A stretch of 64,000 nucleotides of DNA from JANMZO01 sp963763135 (GTDB lineage: Bacteria > Actinomycetota > Acidimicrobiia > Acidimicrobiales > JANYDT01), in the NCBI GenBank assembly GCA_963763135.1, contig CAVXNJ010000011.1:62001-126000 (forward strand), read 5' to 3'. Shown in pieces: positions 17,238 to 24,607 of this stretch. The notes beneath the pieces are model-generated. The model was given only the letters and a program-made list of their open reading frames with translations. It made no database searches and had not been told where the DNA came from. The position numbers and the translations under genes were made by a program. Position 1 is the stretch's first letter; every line of letters begins with the position of its first letter.

Positions 17238-17725
17238 CCGGCGATGACACCTCAAGTCGGAGTGATGAACGCGAAGCGTTCGCGGTCGCCAAGGCGTTCG
17301 TCGACGCGATCGTGTGGGGTGAACACGTCCGCGTGTGGGAGTTGTTCAGTCCTGAGGCGCGTGAACACGTTCTTCGTGCCGCGTCACGAAAGGGCCTTGA
17401 TGCGGTTGCGGCGGAGCGGGCTCGTCAGGACACGTGGAGTCGTGGCGAGGCCGACGCGTTTCTCACAGCGCTGCTTCATGGCTTACGCGTCGACTTGTCA
17501 GGCGTCGACCTCGACGGGATTCTCGTTGCGGAGTCGGCCGTGCGGTTGGACGATGGTTCGCTGCGTTTTGATTTGGAAAGCCCTTCCGACCTTCCCGCGA
17601 CCCTTACCGGTGGGGCGAACTGGGCGGCCGGTGCCGTAGTCGTCGACCGGATAACCTCGGCCGGATCGTCACTGTGGCAGGTCACACGTCTCATTGCGCG
17701 TCCGGCTACGCAAGCGGAGAAGTAA
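17234..17725 (+). CDS. hypothetical protein, NTF2/SnoaL-like fold possible
   Basis: 163 residues. The N-terminal AVAKAFVDAIVWGEHVRVWELFSPEAREHVL is like the first helices of NTF2-like domains, followed by alternating strands. GTG at 17234 overlaps the upstream stop (GTGA); a TTG at 17222 is in frame but less likely. Part of the rightward hydrogenase operon. No catalytic motif is evident; function unknown. Confidence 0.6.
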   Translation: MTGDDTSSRSDEREAFAVAKAFVDAIVWGEHVRVWELFSPEAREHVLRAASRKGLDAVAAERARQDTWSRGEADAFLTALLHGLRVDLSGVDLDGILVAESAVRLDDGSLRFDLESPSDLPATLTGGANWAAGAVVVDRITSAGSSLWQVTRLIARPATQAEK

Positions 17726-17733
17726 CGCACGTC

Positions 17734-18459
17734 ATGACCGGAGACGGAGCCGATACCGACGGTCCTCCACCGGAGTTGCGCCACTATCCGGTCGCCGTCT
17801 CCGTTGAACAGCTCGCCCTCGCATGGCTCCGCTCCGAAGGAGCCCCGAGCGGATCGGTGGTTGTCGCGAGCCACGAGATCGTGCCACGCCAACGGCTTGG
17901 CGTTCCATGGAAGGTGCCTGCGGATCAGAGCTTTGCGTGTGCCACGGTTCTTCGCTGTGCGCTTCGGATCGAAGATGAGGCGTTGTTGTGGATCGCCGCG
18001 CTGGTGGCGGTCGCCCGGTCGTGTGAGTCGATCGGGTTCGCGGCGCCCACGTTGGGGTGGCCCGACATTGTTGCGGTAGACGGGACCCCTGCGGGGTCGG
18101 TCGCCATCGAGCACCAGTTGGGACCTGGCGTGGTTCAGAGCGCAGTCGTGTCGATGCGGATCAACACCCAGCTGCTTCCAGTCGAACCGGATTCGACGCG
18201 ACCTCTTGCCCAAACCTTCGCTCGAGAATTGGACCGCATCGTCGGTCAGATGGAAGCGAACCGCGCTGACCTGCTGTCGGAATACGACAGAAGATCAGCG
18301 CTAGTCGGCCGGCGGGTTCGGGTCCGTTTGCTTCCGAAGGGCGACACGCGTGGAACGGTTGGACCGGTGAGCGCAGCAGGTAGTCTCCCCCTCGTGTCAC
18401 CGACCGGCATGATCGAACTTCTCAACCCGGCAACGGTGCTCAGCCTTGTCCTGATCTGA
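17734..18459 (+). CDS. biotin/lipoate-ligase-like protein with degenerate active site
   Basis: 241 residues. Order and spacing follow the BirA catalytic domain: GAPSGSVVVASHE, then RQRLGVPW where BirA has GRGRRGR-W, FACATVLR, GWPDI where BirA has KWPND, a Gly/Ser turn, VSMRINTQL where BirA has GIGINV, and a C-terminal SH3-like barrel (VRVRLLPKGDTRGTV). The ATP/biotin residues are mostly lost. No biotin acceptor is nearby. ATG at 17734 is eight bases after the previous stop. Fold assignment is from pattern only. Confidence 0.55.
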   Translation: MTGDGADTDGPPPELRHYPVAVSVEQLALAWLRSEGAPSGSVVVASHEIVPRQRLGVPWKVPADQSFACATVLRCALRIEDEALLWIAALVAVARSCESIGFAAPTLGWPDIVAVDGTPAGSVAIEHQLGPGVVQSAVVSMRINTQLLPVEPDSTRPLAQTFARELDRIVGQMEANRADLLSEYDRRSALVGRRVRVRLLPKGDTRGTVGPVSAAGSLPLVSPTGMIELLNPATVLSLVLI

Positions 18460-18472
18460 GTTGGGAAATGGT

Positions 18473-19270
18473 TTACGTCGCTGAAAGGTTGATGCGATCG
18501 GCGACGGTCAGTAGCGCCTGAACGGCCGGACTGTCGGGAGCGGTGTCGAGTGGTGAATGACCCGTCCGATCAGCATCCGCGATGGCTTGATCGAGGGGCA
18601 CGAGGACGAGCTCATGACCGGGAAATGCCGCAGCGACCCTATCGGCGTCGGCGGTGTCAAGGACGCGGTTCGCAACAACAACCACGTGACCGCGACCTCG
18701 CTCTCCGGCAAGTTCCAGGGCTCGTTGCCCTACATCGATCGACCTCGGAGTCGGTTCGACCACGATCACGACCACGTCGACGGTTTGGACCGGCAGTCGA
18801 GTCAGGGTGCCGATCCCGGCTTCGAGGTCGGCGATGACGACGGTGCTACCAAATTGGGCGGAGCCGAGCAACTGCTCGGGCGAGAGGCCACATCAAGGTC
18901 AACCCGGTTCAGGGTTCTCGATCCTGCTCACTACGGCTAGACGCACGCCGTCGGGGGCGTCGCTGCCGAAACGTTCGATGAGCTCATCCCAACTCGGCGC
19001 ATGACCGGTGCCCTCGTCGTCGAGAACTTGACGGATGGCTGCGAGTCGTTCGGTCTCGTCGTCGCCGACGCCGAGTGAGATTCCGAGATTCGGGTTGGTG
19101 TCGCAGTCGAGGGCCACCACCGACAAGCCGCGTCGGGCCAGCGCCCGCGCGAGAATTCCGGATGTCGTGGTCTTGCCCGAGCCGCCCTTTCCGACAACGG
19201 CGATCTTGATTGATGGATCGCTCGGCGCAACCCGACCGTCGGCCAAGTTGACGTCGATGAGTGTCTTCAT
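18473..19270 (-). CDS. CooC-like ATPase with two in-frame TGA codons: candidate selenoprotein (U124-x-U126)
   Basis: 265 codons in one continuous frame, interrupted only by TGA at 18899-18901 and TGA at 18893-18895. Upstream: Walker A GKGGSGKTT and DCDTNPNLG. Downstream: CGLSPEQLLGS, VVIADLEAGIGTLTRL (Walker-B region) and VVVVANRVLDT. Paralogues in this window carry GCTC (C107, C109) and GCLC (C108, C110) at the same place; after allowing for the 16-residue N-terminal extension the TGAs fall on those cysteines. Read as Sec the motif is G-U-P-U-C-G. Length matches the paralogues (255-268). Co-transcribed by ATGA overlap with the ATPase gene upstream. If TGA is not recoded the product is a 123-residue fragment. 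Confidence 0.75.
18857..18892 (-). promoter_or_regulatory. candidate bacterial SECIS hairpin downstream of the TGA pair
   Basis: On the minus strand, CCGAGC (18879-18874) pairs with GCTCGG (18869-18864) around the tetraloop AGTT (18873-18870), with G as second loop base. A lower GGC/GCC pairing (18889-18887 with 18859-18857) closes an internal loop. The loop starts 19 bases after the second TGA and 25 after the first, both within the 16-37 range described for bacterial SECIS elements. Seen in the sequence; function is inferred. Confidence 0.5.
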
Positions 19271-20073
19271 GCGATGAACTCCTTAAGACTCGGCCCGGAG
19301 GAACTGAACTGCTCGGGGGAATAGCGGAGCACGCACGCGCTCACGAGGGCATTCACTGATTCCACGAACGGACTCTGCGCAGCCGCGTCGAGCGGGGACA
19401 GGCCCAATCGGTCGGCGGCTGCAACAGCCGGGTCGAGCGGGACTGCGCCGATTACTGTCAGCCGGGTGCGGACCTCGACCATCGCTGCGTCGCCGGGTTC
19501 CGACACCCGATTGACCACAGCAACAATTTCGCGGTAGTCCCATTTCGAACTTCGCAGCGACGACAGTCGAACGGCCGTGGCGATCGACTTCGCAGTTGGC
19601 TCAACGACGACGATCAGCGCATCGGCGTACTTCCCCCAGCCCGTCATCGGTTGACGGGTGCCTCCAGGCAAATCACCGACCAGATCGAACCTGTCCTCTG
19701 GGAGTTCATCGAGAATTTGACTCCACGCGTGCTGGCCGCGAGCGATATCGCCCCACTCGCCACGCGTCTTTCCGAACGACAGGAGACGCACGTTGTCGGC
19801 ACCCAGCGCCGAGTAACGCAGGAGTGCCGTTGTGGCATCGAGGCCTGGACGCAGGCGGTACCGGGGTCCGGGCTCGCCGTCGGATTTCTCGACGACGGCG
19901 TCGTCGGGGATCGGCCGTTCGTTGACCGGTAGTCGGAGACCGAAACACATTCCCGGCATGGGATCTGAATCGACGGCCACGACGTCGTTTCCGCGTTGGG
20001 CGAGAAGGCGAGCGAAGGACGACGCAATCGTGGACTTACCAGCCCCACCTTTGCCGATAAAGGCGATTCGCAC
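19267..20073 (-). CDS. CooC/MinD-like ATPase lacking the C-x-C motif
   Basis: 268 residues with Walker A GKGGAGKST, DSDPMPG, and LVGDLPGGTRQPM in the Walker-B region. Where the other CooC paralogues have C-x-C, this one reads GKTRGEWGDIARG with no cysteines, so it may not bind nickel itself; the sequence from 100 to 125 looks like the P-loop partner class rather than canonical CooC. ATGA overlap with the candidate selenoprotein suggests the two products act as a pair, possibly a heterodimer. Confidence 0.82.
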   Translation of the reverse strand: MRIAFIGKGGAGKSTIASSFARLLAQRGNDVVAVDSDPMPGMCFGLRLPVNERPIPDDAVVEKSDGEPGPRYRLRPGLDATTALLRYSALGADNVRLLSFGKTRGEWGDIARGQHAWSQILDELPEDRFDLVGDLPGGTRQPMTGWGKYADALIVVVEPTAKSIATAVRLSSLRSSKWDYREIVAVVNRVSEPGDAAMVEVRTRLTVIGAVPLDPAVAAADRLGLSPLDAAAQSPFVESVNALVSACVLRYSPEQFSSSGPSLKEFIA

Positions 20074-20091
20074 CGTGGTTGCCGTTTACGG

Positions 20092-20265
20092 TCAGGACGT
20101 GGTGACGGTTGTAAGGGCGTAGTTGATGAGCGTGCTGTTGAGTTCGACACCGTGCACCTTGCGGGCGTGGTCGGCGACGATCGCAAGAAGCTCTTCCTTG
20201 GAGGCGGCGCTCACTTTGCACTTGCAGTCGAGAACGCCGACGTTGGCACAGGCAAACGAGAGCAT
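20092..20265 (-). CDS. DUF1059-family small protein
   Basis: 57 residues starting MLSFACANVGVLDCKCK, with AASKEELLAIVADHARKVHGV, the DUF1059 pattern (N-terminal cysteines and a conserved D-H-x-x-x-x-H). Translated by me from the minus strand; AGGAGA lies just upstream of the ATG. It sits between the small membrane proteins and the CooC-like ATPases. DUF1059 has no established function; the D-C-K-C-K and histidines could bind metal. Confidence 0.75.
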   Translation of the reverse strand: MLSFACANVGVLDCKCKVSAASKEELLAIVADHARKVHGVELNSTLINYALTTVTTS

Positions 20266-20277
20266 GGTTGTTCTCCT

Positions 20278-20538
20278 CTATGCGGCTTGTTTGGTGGACG
20301 TGACCGACGCTACTGACGCTTCGAGTGCGCCAGCCACAGCGCCGAGGTCGGTGTTGATCGCCGTGACAATCGCCGTCACCGGTTCGGTCTGGTGCGCGAT
20401 AGCCCGGACGCCGAAGGTGACCTTGCCCAGCGTATCGTTGACGGAGTTCAGGACCCGGATGACCTGCAGTAGATACCCGACGAGCGCAACGACGAGTACC
20501 GCTGTGATGATGAGCGTGACGACCGCAGCAGCTGGCAT
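20278..20538 (-). CDS. small single-span membrane protein, paralogue of 9334-9609
   Basis: 86 residues: one N-terminal membrane helix (about 5-28), then LGKVTFGVRAI, almost identical to the same segment in the 9334-9609 product, then a helical tail with AGALEA/AGALDA in common. Duplication within the hydrogenase island is clear. Function unknown; membrane association partner is one possibility. Confidence 0.7.
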   Translation of the reverse strand: MPAAAVVTLIITAVLVVALVGYLLQVIRVLNSVNDTLGKVTFGVRAIAHQTEPVTAIVTAINTDLGAVAGALEASVASVTSTKQAA

Positions 20539-20566
20539 TTGGGCTCCTTAGAGGATCGGCCGACGG

Positions 20567-20815
20567 TTAGAGGATCGGGCCCAGGGCGGTGACGTAGCGA
20601 ACGGCGTGGCCCTTGGCGGTTTCGACGAGCGCCTGGGTCTCAAGGAGCGCCGGTACCGGTTCCAGGTTTTTGGTGATGCCGACACCATGTTCCAAGATGT
20701 CGGAGGCATAACGGTCGATCTCGACGGCCGGCCGGATGACCCGGTTGGCGAGGAGCACTACGACGGGCACGACAATGAGCAGTGCGACAGCGTTACCAAT
20801 CCACCAAAGGATCAT
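20567..20815 (-). CDS. small single-span membrane protein
   Basis: 82 residues: MILWWIGNAVALL begins a membrane helix (to about 24), followed by a cytosolic helical region. Same architecture as the products at 9606-9890 and 9890-10138, and likewise first gene of a leftward operon facing a rightward one. Function unknown. Confidence 0.65.
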   Translation of the reverse strand: MILWWIGNAVALLIVVPVVVLLANRVIRPAVEIDRYASDILEHGVGITKNLEPVPALLETQALVETAKGHAVRYVTALGPIL

Positions 20816-20907
20816 GAGGGCCTCACATGCAAGAACGGGTGTGACGATGGTAACAGATTCTGTATGTTGGTTACAGGTAGTCCCGGACCATCTCCCGAAG
20901 GAGAATC
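20816..20907. promoter_or_regulatory. divergent promoter between the accessory operons
   Basis: 92 bases between the leftward small-membrane-protein operon and the rightward CooC-hypF pair. It contains CTGTA-7N-TACAG (20860-20876) and the flanking GTAAC/GTTAC pair; TACAGGTA (20872-20879) is shared with the hhyS upstream region. AAGGAG just before 20908 is the ribosome site of the CooC gene. Candidate common regulation of the two halves of the island. Confidence 0.5.
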
Positions 20908-21675
20908 ATGAAAGCTGGATTGAAGATCGGTGTGGTCGGAAAAGGCGGGGTCGGTAAGACCACGGTGTCATCGTTGCTCGCACGGACGTACGCGGGGTTG
21001 GGTTACCGAGTCGTTGCGGTCGACACCGATTCCAACCCAAATCTCGCCATGTCCCTCGGTCTGGACCTGGCGGCGACGGAGGCGATTCCGGTGCTGCCCC
21101 GGTCCCTCGTCGTCGGCCGACGCGGCGACTACGGCGTCGACGAACTGCTCGACTCGTTCGGGGTGACCACGCCGTCCGGTGTCACGGTGCTGTCGGCGCT
21201 TCGGGTCACGGAAGCGGGCGCAGGCTGCACGTGCGGTGGGCATTCAACGGTGCGCAGCCTTCTCGGTGAAGCGCTCGACGCACGGGCCGACGTGACCATC
21301 GTCGACATGGAGGCCGGCATCGAACACCTGAGTCGATCGGGAGGCACGCTTGCCCATGCCGACGTCCTGGTGATTGTGATGGACCCGAGTCGTAAGTCTG
21401 TCGTCACGGCCGCCCGCACGATAGCGCTCGCCGAAGAACTCGGAATCGCCCGTTGTGTAGCGATCGGCAACAAGGCGATCCTTCCGGGCGACGCAGTGTT
21501 CTTCGAAGAGCAGTGCGCCGAGCTGGGTGTTCCGTTGGTTGGGGTGATCCCGATGGAGGCCGCAGTTACCACCGCCGATCGCGTCGGTGAACGAGTCGAC
21601 GAGTTCAACGCGCCGCTCTTGTGGGAACAGATCAACCGACTCGTGGGAACCATCGACGATCGGGTGCCCGCCTGA
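20908..21675 (+). CDS. CooC-like nickel-insertion ATPase
   Basis: 255 residues. Walker A GKGGVGKTT (11-19), DTDSNPNLA, C-x-C metal motif GAGCTCGGH (C107, C109), and VDMEAGIEHLSRS in the Walker-B region: a complete CooC set. AAGGAG ribosome site upstream. Downstream gene is hypF, which overlaps it if the GTG at 21621 is used. In the absence of hypB in this window it is the best candidate for the nickel-delivery GTPase/ATPase step. Confidence 0.9.
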   Translation: MKAGLKIGVVGKGGVGKTTVSSLLARTYAGLGYRVVAVDTDSNPNLAMSLGLDLAATEAIPVLPRSLVVGRRGDYGVDELLDSFGVTTPSGVTVLSALRVTEAGAGCTCGGHSTVRSLLGEALDARADVTIVDMEAGIEHLSRSGGTLAHADVLVIVMDPSRKSVVTAARTIALAEELGIARCVAIGNKAILPGDAVFFEEQCAELGVPLVGVIPMEAAVTTADRVGERVDEFNAPLLWEQINRLVGTIDDRVPA

Positions 21676-24128
21676 ACCCCGACGTTCACTTTCGTTGGCG
21701 GATTCGGGTTGCCGGTCGCGTCCAGGGCGTGGGGTTTCGACCGTTCGTTTACCGACTCGCAACGGAACTTGGCTTCGACGGGTGGGTCGCGAACGACGAC
21801 GAGGGTGTACTCGTTGAACTTAGGGGACCAACGGTGTCCGTCGACGCGTTTGTCCGAGCGCTTTATTCTTCGGCGCCTCCGCTGGCCGACGTGGAGTCGG
21901 TGGTGGTCGAGAAGCTTGACTCGTCTGAATTGTGCGGGTCGGCCGGGCCGTTGACGCCGAATCCGGTCGAACCCGGATTCTTCATTCGCTCTAGCGCAAC
22001 GAACAACGAACCGACGACGTTGGTTCCCGCGGATGCCCGGACCTGTGACGCGTGTTTAGGTGAGATGCGCGATCCATTCAATCGTCGCTTCCGGCACGCG
22101 TTGATCAACTGTACGGATTGTGGCCCTCGGTTCACCATCGTTCGCTCCATCCCCTACGACCGGGCGAACACGACCATGTCGGGCTTCGCTCTTTGCCCGG
22201 ATTGCAACGCCGAATATATCGATCCGACGAGCCGTCGTTTCCACGCCGAACCGGTCAGCTGTCGGGTGTGCGGACCTCGTCTCCGATTCCGGTTGTTGCG
22301 GCTGAATGATCTCGGAATCTCGATCAACGCGTCGGCGAAGTTTGAACCAGTTGGTTCATCATTGGTTGGTTCGTCATCGGTGCACGGAGATGACACCGCC
22401 GTGGACGAAGCTGTCGCGGCGATCCGGGCCGGTCTGATTGTTGCGGTGAAAGGGACCGGTGGTTACGCGTTGGTGGTCGACGCGGGCAACGACCTTGCGG
22501 TGCAAACGCTTCGTCTTCGTAAGCACCGCGACGAGAAGCCTTTTGCTATCCAGGTTGCGTCGGCGGCGATGGCGAGGAACGTGGTGGAACTTTCCGACGC
22601 GGAGGCCGATGCCTTGCTGGGAAGGGAAGCGCCGATCGTTCTGGCCCGTCGGGCGGCTGGAGCAGACGCCTCAGTAAGCTCGAAAGTCGCTCCCGACAGC
22701 GATCAGCTGGGTGTGATGCTGCCGTCGACGGGGCTCCACCATCTGCTTGCGCTCTCGTTCGATGGGCCGCTGGTGGTTACAAGCGGCAACGTGTCTGACG
22801 AGCCGATCATCATCGACGACGGTCAAGCCCTTCAGCGTTTGGCCGGTATCGCAGACGGCTTCCTCACCCACGATCGCCAGATTCATAGGCGCGCTGATGA
22901 TTCGGTGGTTCGAGTTCATGGATCGACGATGGCCGTACAGCGGAGGGCCCGTGGATTTGTGCCGAACCCGATTCGACTTCACGGGTCGGTCGCCGAAGGT
23001 GCGACTGTTCTGGGGGTCGGCGCGGAACTCAAGAACACGGTGTGCATCGCCCGCGGTCGGAACGCGTTCGTGTCGACGCACCTCGGAGACCTTGAGCACG
23101 CCGAAGCGTTTCGGAGCTTTCGGGAGTCGATCGCCGACCTTCAGCAGTTTCTGGCTACTCGACCGACGCTGGTGGTTCACGATCTCCACCCCGAGTACCT
23201 TTCCACGAAGTGGGCTCTGGAGCAGGACGTCGAGACGCTGGCTGTACAGCACCATCACGCACACATCGCCTCGTGCATGGCGGAGAACGGGTTTGCCGAA
23301 ACCGTTCTCGGGATGGCCTTCGACGGGCATGGTTACGGACCGGACGGGACACTGTGGGGCGGAGAGTTTCTGATTGCTGATTTTCATGGTTATGAGCGTG
23401 TCGGTCATTTCGCGACGGTTGCAATCCCGGGAGGAACGACTGCGATACGTCACGCCTGGCGAATGGCCGTTTCGTATCTCCTGGCTGCCTTCGACGGAAA
23501 CGTGCCGCGAGATCTCGCCGTGAGATCGAGACACGATGAGCAGTGGGTCGATGTCGAGCGCGTCTCGACCCTGAGCTCGACAATCTCCACGAGCAGCGTC
23601 GGCCGGCTTTTCGACACCGTGTCGGCGATTCTTGGAATCTGTGATCAAAACTCGTTCGAGGGCCAAGCCGCCATGGCTTTGGAGCAACGGGCGTGGGTCG
23701 CTCGACGTCTACACGACCGGATCAGGGGTTCGGGGAGGGCCGTGCGTGCGCTGGAAGTGCAGCCGATTCGTCTTGTCAACAACGACGGGACGGTCCTCCT
23801 TGATCCGTTTGCCTTCATTCGGTCGGTCGCCGAGACCGTCGGATCACGAGCTTCGGGCGTTGCCGTGAACGAGATTGCCCTACTGACGCATCAGACGATC
23901 GCGGATGCTTCGGTGCTGGCCGCCCAGATGATTTGTGAGCGTTCTGGTCTTGGTGTCGTCGCATTGAGCGGCGGTGTCTTTCAGAACAATCTGCTTCTCG
24001 GCATGATCCGCTCGGGGCTGGAGGCGTGCGGCTTGCGAGTGCTCACGCACCGACGTGTTCCACCGAACGACGGAGGAATCAGTCTCGGTCAGGTTGCGAT
24101 CGGGCGAGCGCAGGCGCAGAACAATTGA
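21621..24128 (+). CDS. hypF: carbamoyltransferase HypF
   Basis: 835 residues. Converts carbamoyl phosphate to carbamoyl-AMP and transfers it to the HypE C-terminal Cys. Domains: acylphosphatase (GRVQGVGFRPFVYRLA, about 33-48), two zinc fingers with four CxxC pairs (CDAC, CTDC, CPDC, CRVC, about 135-215), a YrdC-like domain (KGTGGYALVVDA; EKPFAIQV), and a Kae1/HypF domain with HHHAHIASCMAENG and FDGHGYGPDG. The GTG at 21621 would overlap the CooC gene by 55 bases; conserved sequence starts at about residue 24, so the true start may be a later non-ATG codon. Confidence 0.96.
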   Translation: MGTDQPTRGNHRRSGARLNPDVHFRWRIRVAGRVQGVGFRPFVYRLATELGFDGWVANDDEGVLVELRGPTVSVDAFVRALYSSAPPLADVESVVVEKLDSSELCGSAGPLTPNPVEPGFFIRSSATNNEPTTLVPADARTCDACLGEMRDPFNRRFRHALINCTDCGPRFTIVRSIPYDRANTTMSGFALCPDCNAEYIDPTSRRFHAEPVSCRVCGPRLRFRLLRLNDLGISINASAKFEPVGSSLVGSSSVHGDDTAVDEAVAAIRAGLIVAVKGTGGYALVVDAGNDLAVQTLRLRKHRDEKPFAIQVASAAMARNVVELSDAEADALLGREAPIVLARRAAGADASVSSKVAPDSDQLGVMLPSTGLHHLLALSFDGPLVVTSGNVSDEPIIIDDGQALQRLAGIADGFLTHDRQIHRRADDSVVRVHGSTMAVQRRARGFVPNPIRLHGSVAEGATVLGVGAELKNTVCIARGRNAFVSTHLGDLEHAEAFRSFRESIADLQQFLATRPTLVVHDLHPEYLSTKWALEQDVETLAVQHHHAHIASCMAENGFAETVLGMAFDGHGYGPDGTLWGGEFLIADFHGYERVGHFATVAIPGGTTAIRHAWRMAVSYLLAAFDGNVPRDLAVRSRHDEQWVDVERVSTLSSTISTSSVGRLFDTVSAILGICDQNSFEGQAAMALEQRAWVARRLHDRIRGSGRAVRALEVQPIRLVNNDGTVLLDPFAFIRSVAETVGSRASGVAVNEIALLTHQTIADASVLAAQMICERSGLGVVALSGGVFQNNLLLGMIRSGLEACGLRVLTHRRVPPNDGGISLGQVAIGRAQAQNN

Positions 24129-24607
24129 CGTTCACTCATTGGGTAACGACGCAGCGAACCGCACCGATAGACGCGCTGGTCCCCACGGCATACACGAACA
24201 TCAGAATAGTATGTCCACATACAATTGCCAGCATGCCAGCAAGCACCGGCGGGAGAGTATGCAAGGGTTAGGCGGCCGTTGTAGATCGGTGATCGTGTCG
24301 TGGGTGCCCTGATCGATTCACCCGTCCAACGGGTGATGCGCGCTCTGCCACTACTACGATGGACCGATGGGGAAGCTTCTGCTCTCGGTAACTCACCAGG
24401 AAGCGGCGAATCAAACGTGCGCGCCAGGTTTGGAGCGCATTCCTGGAGGTCGCGCCGACGAGGTCTTACGACGATGCTTCCCGGTGGTTCGATGACCGAT
24501 CACGCGCCGGTCAACAGCACCGAGGTGTATGGCGCGTTTCGCCGGCACGATGAAATCCGCCCGCCGATCCTTATGGTCCCCGTTTCGGCAACGACCTCGT
24601 CCAGCCG
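24129..24607. other. intergenic region with one perfect inverted repeat
   Basis: About 480 bases between hypF and the SARP regulator without a convincing gene. A perfect inverted repeat GTATGT-CC-ACATAC lies at 24209-24222, operator-like. An open frame covering 24300-24611 has no recognisable features and atypical composition; I do not call it. Confidence 0.5.

Noticed and set aside
18473..18871. Separate 132-residue gene starting with TTG at 18871
   Set aside because: It is the in-frame continuation of 18899-19270 and lacks a P-loop. Reading through the two TGAs gives one full CooC-like protein, so a separate gene is unnecessary.
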